Shown piece by piece: positions 24,574 to 32,692 of a DNA stretch of 64,000 nucleotides (the stretch's first letter is position 1; each line of letters begins with the position of its first letter). This stretch comes from Pseudomonas benzenivorans. Its GTDB lineage: Bacteria > Pseudomonadota > Gammaproteobacteria > Pseudomonadales > Pseudomonadaceae. The stretch covers positions 930,001 to 994,000 of the forward strand of contig NZ_CP073346.1 of the NCBI RefSeq assembly GCF_024397895.1, in the 5' to 3' direction. The translations under genes were made by a program, and so were the position numbers. Below the pieces are notes generated by a model. That model saw nothing but the letters and a program-made list of their open reading frames with translations. It had not been told where the DNA came from and searched no databases.

Positions 24574-26295
24574 ATGAGCACTCCATCCAGCATCGATCCG
24601 GGCACCAGCGGGGCCAGCACCCTGCGTCTGCGTCCGCCCCACGTGGTGATGGACCTGGAACGCCTCGGCAGCCTGCACCAGAGCCGGCTGAGCTTCATGC
24701 GCTGCCTGGTGCGCAAGATCATGCGCGAGGGCTGGCGGATCGAACCGCGGCGCTTCGAGCTGGATGACCAGGGCTACGGCACGGTGATCTACCGCATCCA
24801 GACCAGCGGCGATCTGTTCAGCTTCGTGCTGTTCTCCCAGTACCTCGACCCCGACAAGCGCAACGACCGGGTGATCGCCAGCGAATGGGACCTGACCATG
24901 GCCCTGTGCGAAGGCGAAGTGGACGAGGACTACGTCGAATTCCTGCGCCGCAACGTGCCGCTGCAGGAAGCCGGACGCCTGGATTCGCGGGTCATGGTGC
25001 TGTCGCGGGCCAACCGCAGCGTGCGCAACTTCGACAGCGTGGTGGACGCCCTGAGCGCCGGCCGCCAGCCCGAGGTCGAGCAGATCGCCAAGGTCGGCTA
25101 CCTGTACCGCACCACCGCGGTCTACGGCAGCGGCAAGTTGGGCATGGCCGACTGGGAGAAAGTCAGCAGCAAGCACCCGGACTTCGCCCGGCCCTTCGCC
25201 GCGGAGATGTTCAACTGCTTCATGCTGCGCAACTTCAGCCTGCAGCAGGCCGAACACATCGCCCGCCGGCGTGCGCCGGACACCGCGGTGGTGCTGCAGC
25301 CGCAGCTCAAGCGCTACTTCGGCATCGGCAACTCCACCGGCCTGGGCATGGCGCCCTACCTGATCAACCACCCGCAGCTGATCGGCCGCTGGATCGAGAT
25401 GCGCGAACTGGCCCTGGCGCGGGTGCGCAGCCTCGGCCAAGTCACCGCCGAGCGCCTGGCGCGCCTGCACGGCCTGGTCGAGCGCGGCATCCAGCACATC
25501 GAGCAGACCGTCACCGAAGACGCCTGGCAGACCGAAAACAACCGGGTGGTGCTGGAGGACTTCGCCGCCCTGCAGGACTGGCTGGCCAGCCAGCGCCTGG
25601 AAAGCTGGGCGCAGCTGCTGGCCTGGTCGGAACGCCAGCTCAGCCTGCAGGCCCAGGAGCTGCTCAACTGCATCCTGCTGGAGCTCTATCCCGAGCTGGT
25701 CGACAACCTGGAGGACCGCTTCGCCCTGGTCGAGTCCCTGGAGCTGCAGCCGCAGATGCCGGCCGCCGCGCTACGCAGCCTGATCGAGCAGCACTACGCC
25801 TGGGCCCTGGCCATCGACTTCGACGCCGACGGCGCCACCGAGACCTTCTGGTACCGCTCCGAGGAGAAGCAGGAGCCGCGCCTGGGCAACTGCAACCTGG
25901 AGAGCGGCCGCGACAAGCAGATGCCCCTGGGCATCGGCTACCTGGCGCAGCAGTGCCACCGCCAGCTGTGCGCCTACCTGGCCGAGCACCCCGGGCAGTG
26001 CACCGCCAGCTTCCTCCTGCGCCATCCCGAGCAGCGCGGCATCGTGCGGCGCATGCAGGGCATGGCCAAGACCCATTACGGCGAGATCCAGGCCAACCTG
26101 CTCGATCGCGACGTGCTGCCGATGCACCTGCTGCGCTGCAAGCTGGCCTTCTTCGGCGTCAGCAAGTTCGACCCGCGCTCGCGCCTGTGGGTGCGCAACA
26201 CCATGTTCCAGGGCGCGCCGCTGCTCGAGGACATCGGCCAGCCGTTCGAGGACGACTGGTTCCTGCCCCTGGCCCCGACTGTGGAGACGCGCTGA
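24574..26295 (+). CDS. Protein of unknown function, 573 aa
   Basis: I do not recognise a characterised family. The protein is soluble, without signal peptide or membrane helix. Notable stretches are a basic N-terminal helix (LSFMRCLVRKIMREGWRIEPRR), YGTVIYRIQTSGDLFSFVLFS, KVGYLYRTTAVYGSGKLGM near 175, and FGIGNSTGLGMAPYLINHP near 250, the last resembling a glycine-rich ligand-binding turn. Long helical segments follow from 270 to 400, and the C-terminal third has WYRSEEKQEPRLG. Start ATG 24574 has GAGGG. Its stop overlaps the start of the DUF3726 gene (TGATG), implying a two-subunit complex. Context suggests an enzyme for the compound imported by the BCCT transporter. Confidence 0.7.
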   Translation: MSTPSSIDPGTSGASTLRLRPPHVVMDLERLGSLHQSRLSFMRCLVRKIMREGWRIEPRRFELDDQGYGTVIYRIQTSGDLFSFVLFSQYLDPDKRNDRVIASEWDLTMALCEGEVDEDYVEFLRRNVPLQEAGRLDSRVMVLSRANRSVRNFDSVVDALSAGRQPEVEQIAKVGYLYRTTAVYGSGKLGMADWEKVSSKHPDFARPFAAEMFNCFMLRNFSLQQAEHIARRRAPDTAVVLQPQLKRYFGIGNSTGLGMAPYLINHPQLIGRWIEMRELALARVRSLGQVTAERLARLHGLVERGIQHIEQTVTEDAWQTENNRVVLEDFAALQDWLASQRLESWAQLLAWSERQLSLQAQELLNCILLELYPELVDNLEDRFALVESLELQPQMPAAALRSLIEQHYAWALAIDFDADGATETFWYRSEEKQEPRLGNCNLESGRDKQMPLGIGYLAQQCHRQLCAYLAEHPGQCTASFLLRHPEQRGIVRRMQGMAKTHYGEIQANLLDRDVLPMHLLRCKLAFFGVSKFDPRSRLWVRNTMFQGAPLLEDIGQPFEDDWFLPLAPTVETR

Positions 26296-27041
26296 TGCTG
26301 ATTTCATCGAATGAACTGACCGCCCTGCTCAAGCGCGTATTCGAGGGCATGGGCTACCCGGTCGGCTACTACGAGGATGCCGCCGCCCTGGTCAAGTGGC
26401 TGCAGGTGCACGGCGAGCAGGGCTTCGGCGAGCTGCAGCGGGCGCTGCCCTACGTGGCCGACTGCCAGCGCCCGGGGCCGGAGCTGCTCGCCGAGGAAAG
26501 CCAGGCGCTGCTGTTCGACTGCTTTGGGCGCAGCGCCCTGAACTGCCTGCCGAGCATCGTCGAGCTGGCCGAGACCAAGGCCCTGGAACAGGGCTGCGTC
26601 AACGTCAAGGTGCGCAACTGCCACAACCGCAAGTTCGTCCTCAAGCTGCTGGTCGACTGCGCCCGCCAGGGCATCAGCGGCCTGGCCTACTGGCAGAACG
26701 GCAAGCAGCCGGTGAGCGAGCACGTCGCCAGCATCGCCGCCGGCGCCGCCTACCCGACCTACAGCGAAGCCCTGCTGGTGGACCCGGCCAGCGCCGACAC
26801 CCAGACCCTGACCCTGCTGCTGAGCACCCGCATCGACCTGCTCGGCCAGCTGCACGGTAACGCCAGCCAGCGCAGCGGCTACCGCCAGGTCATCCCCGAG
26901 CAGTTCGCCCGGGCCTACCAGGGCGCCCTGGAAGGCGGCATGGATATCTCCATCGAGCTGTGGCAGCAGCTCAATCAGCTGGCCGAGGCGGTGCTGGTGG
27001 AGAACTCCGAGCAGTCGCGCAGCGGCGCCGGCGGTCGCTGA
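26295..27041 (+). CDS. DUF3726 family protein
   Basis: 248 aa, soluble. The N-terminal helical region (ELTALLKRVFEGMGYPVGYYEDAAALVKWLQVHG) faintly resembles the first helices of malate/ureidoglycolate-type dehydrogenases. Later stretches include NVKVRNCHNRKFVLKLL and GISGLAYWQNG. No catalytic motif can be named. It is translationally coupled to the 573-aa gene and probably its functional partner. The DUF assignment is from memory of the family pattern. Confidence 0.65.
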   Translation: MLISSNELTALLKRVFEGMGYPVGYYEDAAALVKWLQVHGEQGFGELQRALPYVADCQRPGPELLAEESQALLFDCFGRSALNCLPSIVELAETKALEQGCVNVKVRNCHNRKFVLKLLVDCARQGISGLAYWQNGKQPVSEHVASIAAGAAYPTYSEALLVDPASADTQTLTLLLSTRIDLLGQLHGNASQRSGYRQVIPEQFARAYQGALEGGMDISIELWQQLNQLAEAVLVENSEQSRSGAGGR

Positions 27042-27065
27042 AACCCACGCCCGAGTCCCCGAACC

Positions 27066-27806
27066 ATGGCCTACAGTGCCGTCGACTGCCTGGCGCTGCT
27101 GATCGTGCTGGGCGGCAGCCTGGTGCAGGCCCTGCTGGGCATCGGCTTCGCCCTGCTCGCCGCCCCGCTGCTCTACCTGCTGGACCCCGGCTATGTGCCT
27201 GGACCGGTGCTGCTGCTGGGCTTCGTCCTGGCCTGCTGCATGCTGCTCGGCAACCGTCGCGCCCTGGCCTGGCGTCGTCCCATGCCGGCGATTCTCGCGC
27301 GCCTGCCGGGTGCCTGGTGCGGCGGCCTGCTGCTGGGCCTGCTGCCCGGCGCCTGGCTCGGCCTGCTGCTGAGCGCCTGCGTGCTGCTCGCGGCACTCTC
27401 CAGCTATCGCTGGCTGGCGCTGCCGTGCAGTCCGCGCAACCTGGCCGTCGCCGGCTTCTGCTCAGGACTGATGGGCACCGCCACCGCGGTTGGTGGTCCG
27501 CCCATGGCGCTGGTCTATCAGGCCCGCGACCCGCTGGACGCACGGATCGAGCTGGCCGCCTTCTTCCTCCTGACCACCCCGGCGTCGCTGCTGGCGCTGC
27601 TCTATCAGGGACGCCTGCCGCTCGATGCCCTGCTCGCCAGCGGTCTCAAGCTGGCCCCCGGGGTGCTCGTCGGCTATGGCCTGGCGGTCTGCCTGCAGGG
27701 CCGTTTCGACCGTCAGCGACCGCGCCAGCTGCTGCTGCTCATGGCCCTGCTGGCCGCCGGGGGCCTGCTGCTGCTCAGCCTGTGGCGGCTATGGAGCGGG
27801 GGCTGA
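27066..27806 (+). CDS. TauE/SafE (TSUP) family membrane permease
   Basis: 246 aa with about eight hydrophobic helices. It has the two-part TSUP layout: GGSLVQALLGIGFALLAAPLL near the start and GFCSGLMGTATAVGGPPMALVYQARDP in the middle, the duplicated glycine-rich half motif. Members move sulfite, sulfonates and other organic anions. It is the third gene of the LysR-controlled plus-strand unit, 24 bp after the DUF3726 gene, and converges with the AttH-like gene. It may import a co-substrate or export an anionic end product; the sequence does not tell. Confidence 0.75.
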   Translation: MAYSAVDCLALLIVLGGSLVQALLGIGFALLAAPLLYLLDPGYVPGPVLLLGFVLACCMLLGNRRALAWRRPMPAILARLPGAWCGGLLLGLLPGAWLGLLLSACVLLAALSSYRWLALPCSPRNLAVAGFCSGLMGTATAVGGPPMALVYQARDPLDARIELAAFFLLTTPASLLALLYQGRLPLDALLASGLKLAPGVLVGYGLAVCLQGRFDRQRPRQLLLLMALLAAGGLLLLSLWRLWSGG

Positions 27807-27813
27807 GCGCCCC

Positions 27814-28890
27814 TCAATAACCGGTCATCTCCAGATAGCCCACCCCCGAGTGGCTGCCGCCGAAGCGGATCGGCCCCTCCCAGTAGGGGAAGCGCGTGGC
27901 CATCCAGGCCTGCTCCTGCAAGGGGGTGGTGTCGATGGCCAACTGTTTGCTGATGATGCTCAGGCGCCAGGCGGTCGGCAGGCGCCGCCCCGCGACCTGG
28001 CTATGGCCTGTCGGCGTCAGCTGGATATCCGAGGCCTGCAGGGCCTGACTGCTGCCGTCGGCGTTGATCCAGGTGCCGGCGCGGTAATGGCGGCCATCGG
28101 CGTGGCGCAGCTGGAACAGCATCAGCTTGTCGCCCGAGTCGAGGTGCAGGGAAAACCAGTCCCAGCCCCGTTGATCGGCGGCCAGCGGTTGGCTGCTCCA
28201 TTCGCGGTCGAGCCAGGCCTGGCCCTCGACGGCATAGTCCTGGCCGTCCAGCTCGACCTCGCCCACAACCCGCAGGAACGGCTGACTGTAGTAGTAGGAC
28301 GCCTGGCCCTGGCCGGACTTCTGGCTGTAGCCCTGGCGGCCGTGCAGCACCGGCCCCTGGTCGCTGGTCAGGCGCAGGCGATAGGCGAAGTCGCCGCCCC
28401 TGGCCCGCAACTCCAGTTCGCCCAGGCCGTCCTGCTCCGGCGACAGGCTGCGCAATTGCCAGTCGTCGATCCAGGCGCGCAGCGGCGTCGACTCCACGCC
28501 GGCTTGGCCGACACCACCGCGGGCGAAGGTCTCGGCCACCCGGTGGCCGCCGGGCCCGGTCAGCGCGGCGTGGCCCATCCACAGCTGGCGGTTGCTCCAG
28601 TCCGCCGCGTTGGCGCCGACTCGCAGGGCGTTGCGAAACAGCGTCCACTGCAGGCCCCAGGCACGCCCCTGGCGGTCCTTGAGGTTGGCGGTGAGGTACC
28701 ACCACTCGATGCGATGGTCCGGGTGCGCGCCGTGGTCGGCGGGAAACACCAGGGGCCTGCCCGGTTCGACCCGGGCGAAGGCCTCGGCGGCGCTGCCGAG
28801 CCCGGCAAAACCCTGGGGCGGCGGCGCCTCGCGCTCGCAGGCCAGCAGCAACAGGCCGACCAGCGCCACGCCGACGCGCCTAGCGTTCAT
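27814..28890 (-). CDS. AttH/CrtC-like lipocalin lipoprotein
   Basis: 358 aa with lipobox LLAC after a short hydrophobic signal, so it is lipid-anchored. Two lipocalin-like beta-barrel halves carry HRIEWWYLTANL (residues near 60), a stretch seen in the AttH/carotenoid-1,2-hydratase family, and DREWSSQPLAADQRGWDWFSLHL. The ATG at 28890 lies inside the end of the permease gene (11-bp overlap). It is the third gene of an AttEFGH-like exporter unit and is probably the periplasmic or outer-membrane partner that receives a lipid-like cargo. Carotenoid hydratase activity itself is not implied. Confidence 0.8.
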   Translation of the reverse strand: MNARRVGVALVGLLLLACEREAPPPQGFAGLGSAAEAFARVEPGRPLVFPADHGAHPDHRIEWWYLTANLKDRQGRAWGLQWTLFRNALRVGANAADWSNRQLWMGHAALTGPGGHRVAETFARGGVGQAGVESTPLRAWIDDWQLRSLSPEQDGLGELELRARGGDFAYRLRLTSDQGPVLHGRQGYSQKSGQGQASYYYSQPFLRVVGEVELDGQDYAVEGQAWLDREWSSQPLAADQRGWDWFSLHLDSGDKLMLFQLRHADGRHYRAGTWINADGSSQALQASDIQLTPTGHSQVAGRRLPTAWRLSIISKQLAIDTTPLQEQAWMATRFPYWEGPIRFGGSHSGVGYLEMTGY

Positions 28891-31351
28891 CGGCGAAGCT
28901 CCGCAACAGGGCCACAGGCGCACTGCGCGCCAATCGCCACAGCGGCCAGGCGGCCGCCAACAGGCTGGCCAGCAGCGCCAGGCCGAGCAGCTGCAGCAAC
29001 TGCCAGGGGAAGACCTGCAGCGGCAGGCGCCAGCCGAAAGCCTGGACATTGATCACCGCCACCAGCCACCAGGCCAGCAGCAGCCCCAGGGGCAACGCCA
29101 ACAGCAGCGTCAGGGCGGTCAGCAGCAGGGTCTGGGCGAGGCTCAGCCAGGCCAGGCGGCGGCGCGTCACCCCTACCGCCCAGAGCGGCGCCAGCTGGTT
29201 CAGGCGGCTCTGGCCGAGGGTCAGCAGGCTGATGAACAACGCTGCCCCGGCAACCCCCAGGGTCAGGCTGTTGAGCGCGGAGGTGGCGGCGAAGGTGCGC
29301 TCGAACACCCGGCTCGACCAGGCCTTGAGCGCGGCCTGGTCGATCAGCCGGCTGTCGTCCAGGGCGAAGCGCGCCTGCAGGGCCTGCATCAGTGTCGGCA
29401 CCGAAGCCTCGGGCAGACGCAGGCTGAAGCTGCGCGGCGCAAGCCCCGGCCAGTAGCGCTGCAGGGCCGTTGTGTCGACCAACACATGGCCCTTGGGATT
29501 GCCGTAGTCGGCATAGATGCCGAGCACCTCCAGGGGCCAGTCGCCCTGGGGGGTGGCCAGGGTCAGGCCCTCGCCCAGCTCCAGGTCCAGGCGCCGCGCC
29601 AGTTGCTCGCTGAGCAGCAGGCCCTGGCCGGCTGCCAGGCGCTCCCAGGCATCGGCTGAGGCGCTGAGCAGCGGCCAGTGCGCGCGGTAGTGGGGATGAT
29701 CGCGGATGCCGGTCAGCTCGACCGGCCAGCCCTGCACCGGCAGCTCGACCCGCCAGCTCGGCAGCAGGGCGCGCACCTCGGGGCGCTGCTGCAACCAGGC
29801 CTCGATGGCCCCGGCCTGCTCGGCGTCTGCCGGCGTCAGGTACAGTTCGGCGACCAGGCGCTGGTCGAGCCAGGCGCTGAAGGTGCGGCGAAAGCCCTCG
29901 GTCATGCTGCCGACCCCGACGTTCGCCGCCAGCGCCAGCAGCAGGGCCATCAGGGCCAAGGCCAGGCCCGGCAGCTGCTGCCGGCTGTCGGCGACGAACC
30001 ACTGGGCCAGCGGTCCGCGACAGTACGGCAGCACGCTCTTAAGCAGCAGGTTGAGCAGCACCGGCAGGGTCAGGGCCGCCCCCAACAGCAACGCGGCGAG
30101 CCCGGCGAAGCCCGCCTCCAGGCTGTCGCCCAGCGCCAGCGTCATCAGCGTCAGCGATCCCAGCGCGGCGGCCAGCCAGGCCTGCCACCGCAGGCTGTGC
30201 GCCTGGCTCTGCTGCCAGGCTTGCGCCTGGGCCAGCGCCAGCACCGGCAAGCGCGCGGCGCGCAGCAGGCTGCCAGCGCCGGCGAGCATGGCGCCGAGCA
30301 GACAGATCCCCAGCGCGCCGAGCCACCAGCTCGGCGCCAGGCTGAGCTGCCCGGCCACCTCGGCGCCATACAGACCGCGCAGGCTGGCGACGACATCCGG
30401 CAGCAGCCACGCGGCCAGGGCATAGCCGCTGGCCAGACCGGCCAGCCCACCGATCAGCCCCAGCACCGCCAGCTCCAGGCCGAGCGCCAGGAGCAGCCCC
30501 CGCAGGCTGACGCCACAGGCCCGCAGGCTGCGCAGCAGCGCTCGGCGTTGCTCCAGGGCCAGGCCGATGGCGGCGTGGACGATAAACAAGCCGACCACGA
30601 AGGCCAGCAGGCCCAGGGCGCTGAGGTTGAGATGAAAGCTCTCGGTTAGCCGCGCCAGATCCGCCGTCTCACCGCTGCGGCGCAGCACCAATTGATCGGC
30701 CAACCCCGCGGGCAGCTGAGTGTCGGCGAACTCAGCATCGAGCAGCAGCTGCGACAGCTGCCCGGGCGCCTCGAGCACGCGCTGGGCCACGCCGATATCC
30801 ACCAGCAGCACGCCAGGCGCCAGGTCTGGCCAGGCCTGCAGGGGCGGCAGCATCTGGCCGGTCTCGCTGAGCGGCTGCGCACCGGGCGTCAGGCCCAGCT
30901 GGGCCAGGGTCTCGGCGGCGATCCAGGTGCACCCGGGCGGGCCGAGAAAGATCGTCAACTGCTCACGCCCGGCCGCCTGGCCCGCCAGCCCGCTGCCGGC
31001 CGGCAGCGTCAGGGGTTCGATGCCGATCAGCTGCAGGCGCAGCTCGCTCTGCCCGCGCAGCCGCAGACGGCCCTGCAGCAGCGGAGACACCGGCCAGCCG
31101 GCGCGGCGCAGCGCGACGAAAGCCTGCTGGTCGAACAAGCCGCCGCGGCGGGCGATGAGGGCCGGCTGGCGCTCGCCGCCGAGCAACTGGTTGGCCCGCG
31201 CGTAACTGTCGCGGGCCTGGCCGTTCAGCGCCTGCACCCCGGTCCACAGGGCACAGGCCAGCCACAGGCCAGTGAGCACGGCGAACAGCTGCACGGGGTG
31301 GCGCCGCCAGTGACTGGCCAGACAGTGCAGGGTCCACCAGAGCACGCCCAC
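28880..31351 (-). CDS. FtsX-like ABC permease (AttF/AttG-type, fused)
   Basis: 823 aa. An N-terminal helix, a large periplasmic domain, then helices near 245, 290 and 335, a second helix block near 385-440, another periplasmic domain, and three final helices near 700, 750 and 790. This is the tandem FtsX layout in one chain. A GTG start at 31351 lies 2 bp after the ATPase stop. With the ATPase upstream and lipoprotein downstream it should form a MacB/Lol-like mechanotransmission complex that moves envelope lipids or lipoproteins rather than solutes. The cargo is unknown. Confidence 0.82.
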   Translation of the reverse strand: MGVLWWTLHCLASHWRRHPVQLFAVLTGLWLACALWTGVQALNGQARDSYARANQLLGGERQPALIARRGGLFDQQAFVALRRAGWPVSPLLQGRLRLRGQSELRLQLIGIEPLTLPAGSGLAGQAAGREQLTIFLGPPGCTWIAAETLAQLGLTPGAQPLSETGQMLPPLQAWPDLAPGVLLVDIGVAQRVLEAPGQLSQLLLDAEFADTQLPAGLADQLVLRRSGETADLARLTESFHLNLSALGLLAFVVGLFIVHAAIGLALEQRRALLRSLRACGVSLRGLLLALGLELAVLGLIGGLAGLASGYALAAWLLPDVVASLRGLYGAEVAGQLSLAPSWWLGALGICLLGAMLAGAGSLLRAARLPVLALAQAQAWQQSQAHSLRWQAWLAAALGSLTLMTLALGDSLEAGFAGLAALLLGAALTLPVLLNLLLKSVLPYCRGPLAQWFVADSRQQLPGLALALMALLLALAANVGVGSMTEGFRRTFSAWLDQRLVAELYLTPADAEQAGAIEAWLQQRPEVRALLPSWRVELPVQGWPVELTGIRDHPHYRAHWPLLSASADAWERLAAGQGLLLSEQLARRLDLELGEGLTLATPQGDWPLEVLGIYADYGNPKGHVLVDTTALQRYWPGLAPRSFSLRLPEASVPTLMQALQARFALDDSRLIDQAALKAWSSRVFERTFAATSALNSLTLGVAGAALFISLLTLGQSRLNQLAPLWAVGVTRRRLAWLSLAQTLLLTALTLLLALPLGLLLAWWLVAVINVQAFGWRLPLQVFPWQLLQLLGLALLASLLAAAWPLWRLARSAPVALLRSFADER

Positions 31352-31353
31352 CC

Positions 31354-32022
31354 TCAGCGCTCCCCCGATTCCAACAGGCGACCGCCATGGAGCACCAGAC
31401 GGCGCTGCAGGCGCGCCGCCACCCGCTGGCTGTGGGTCACCATCAACAGGCTGGTGCTGCTGCCGGCCAACAGGTCCAGAAGCAAGTCCAGCACCTCGTC
31501 GGCGCTGCGTTCATCCAGGCTGCCGGTGGGCTCGTCGGCCAGCAGCAGCGGCGGTCTCGCCGCCAGCGCCCGACCCAGGGCGACGCGCTGCTGCTGACCG
31601 ACCGACAGTTGCTCGGGGTAGCGCTGCAGCAGGGTCTGCAGGCCCAGGCGCGCGCTCAGCTCGGCCTGCCACTGCGCATCGTGGCGCCCGACCAGGCGCG
31701 CCTGGAAGGCCAGGTTGTCGGCGACCGACAAGCTGGCGATCAGGTTGAACTGCTGGAACACCAGGCCGATGCCGGCGCGCCGCCAGGCTGCCCGCGCGGA
31801 TTCGTCGAGTCGCTCCAGGGCGCGTCCGTCGACCCGGATGCTACCGGCGTCGGCGCGGTCGAGGCCGGCCACCAGGTGCAGCAGGGTGCTCTTGCCGCTG
31901 CCGGACTCCCCCATCAGCGCCAAGCTGGCGCCGCTGTCCAGCTGCAGGTCGACACCGCGCAACACCGCCAGCGGCCCCTGGGGCGTCGAGTAGTTCTTGT
32001 ACAAGCCTTGAATGCTGAGCAT
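31354..32022 (-). CDS. ABC exporter ATP-binding protein (LolD/MacB-type)
   Basis: 222 aa. Walker A GESGSGKST, Walker B LLLADEPTGSLD and the H-loop THS are typical of the LolD/FtsE/MacB group. The ABC signature reads LSVGQ instead of LSGGQ, a change at the first glycine. I chose the ATG at 32022 because AAGGTGG lies upstream; the longer frame to 32100 lacks support. It is the first gene of the three-gene exporter unit. Confidence 0.85.
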   Translation of the reverse strand: MLSIQGLYKNYSTPQGPLAVLRGVDLQLDSGASLALMGESGSGKSTLLHLVAGLDRADAGSIRVDGRALERLDESARAAWRRAGIGLVFQQFNLIASLSVADNLAFQARLVGRHDAQWQAELSARLGLQTLLQRYPEQLSVGQQQRVALGRALAARPPLLLADEPTGSLDERSADEVLDLLLDLLAGSSTSLLMVTHSQRVAARLQRRLVLHGGRLLESGER

Positions 32023-32180
32023 CGGCAAGCCACCTTGGCGAGCCCCGCCCGGCGGTGAATGCCGGGCAGCGGCCAGGAACAGTCTAGCGCCGCGGGGCAT
32101 TCGACCGGGCGAAACGCCCAGAAGCTGATTTACTGAAGAGGTGCAGCGTCGCGCTCACGCAACCGAACAGGAGAGCCACA

Positions 32181-32603
32181 ATGAAAGTTCTGTACTCGAC
32201 CCAGGCCACCGCCACGGGTGGCCGCACCGGCCAGGCCAGCACGGCCGATGGCGCCCTGTCCCTGACCCTGACCACGCCCGAGGAACTGGGCGGCCCCGGC
32301 GGCGAGGGCAACAATCCGGAGCAACTGTTCGCGGCCGGCTATTCGGCCTGCTTCCTCGGCGCGATCAAGTTTGTCGCCGGCAAGCAGAAGGTCACGATCA
32401 GCGAAGACAGCACGGTCACCGCCACCGTCGGCATCGGTGCCCGCGACGACGGCGAGGGCTTCGGCCTGGACGTGGCCCTGGAGGTCCGCCTGCCGGGCAT
32501 CGATCACGCCCAGGCGGAGGCCATAGTGGGCCAGGCCCATGTGGTCTGCCCCTACTCGCACGCCACCCGCAACGGCCTGGTCGTGCGCACGATCGTGCTC
32601 TAG
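32181..32603 (+). CDS. ohr: Organic hydroperoxide resistance protein Ohr
   Basis: 140 aa. The catalytic cysteines are C57 (YSACFLGA) and C123 (HVVCPYSHATRNG), with the buried Arg and Glu region GGPGGEGNNPEQLFAAGYSACF. Ohr reduces fatty-acid and peroxynitrite-derived peroxides using lipoylated proteins. The ATG at 32181 has an AGGAG site. It is adjacent to ahpF/ahpC, forming a peroxide-defence cluster, but no ohrR regulator gene is in this window. Identification over OsmC rests on the length and the VCPYSHATRNG tail. Confidence 0.93.
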   Translation: MKVLYSTQATATGGRTGQASTADGALSLTLTTPEELGGPGGEGNNPEQLFAAGYSACFLGAIKFVAGKQKVTISEDSTVTATVGIGARDDGEGFGLDVALEVRLPGIDHAQAEAIVGQAHVVCPYSHATRNGLVVRTIVL

Positions 32604-32632
32604 ACGAGGCCCGGCAGGGCCGCGGGACGGGC

Positions 32633-32666
32633 AAAAAAAAACGGCTAGCCCTGGGGTTAGCCGTTT
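32633..32666 (-). terminator. Intrinsic terminator of ahpF (also faces ohr)
   Basis: AAACGGCTAGCC and GGTTAGCCGTTT form a 12-bp stem with one G-T pair and a 4-nt loop. On the minus strand it ends in a run of nine T, a strong terminator for ahpF; on the plus strand only TTT follows. Confidence 0.88.
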
Positions 32667-32692
32667 CTCTGTGCGGTCGGGCGATCAGCCCA

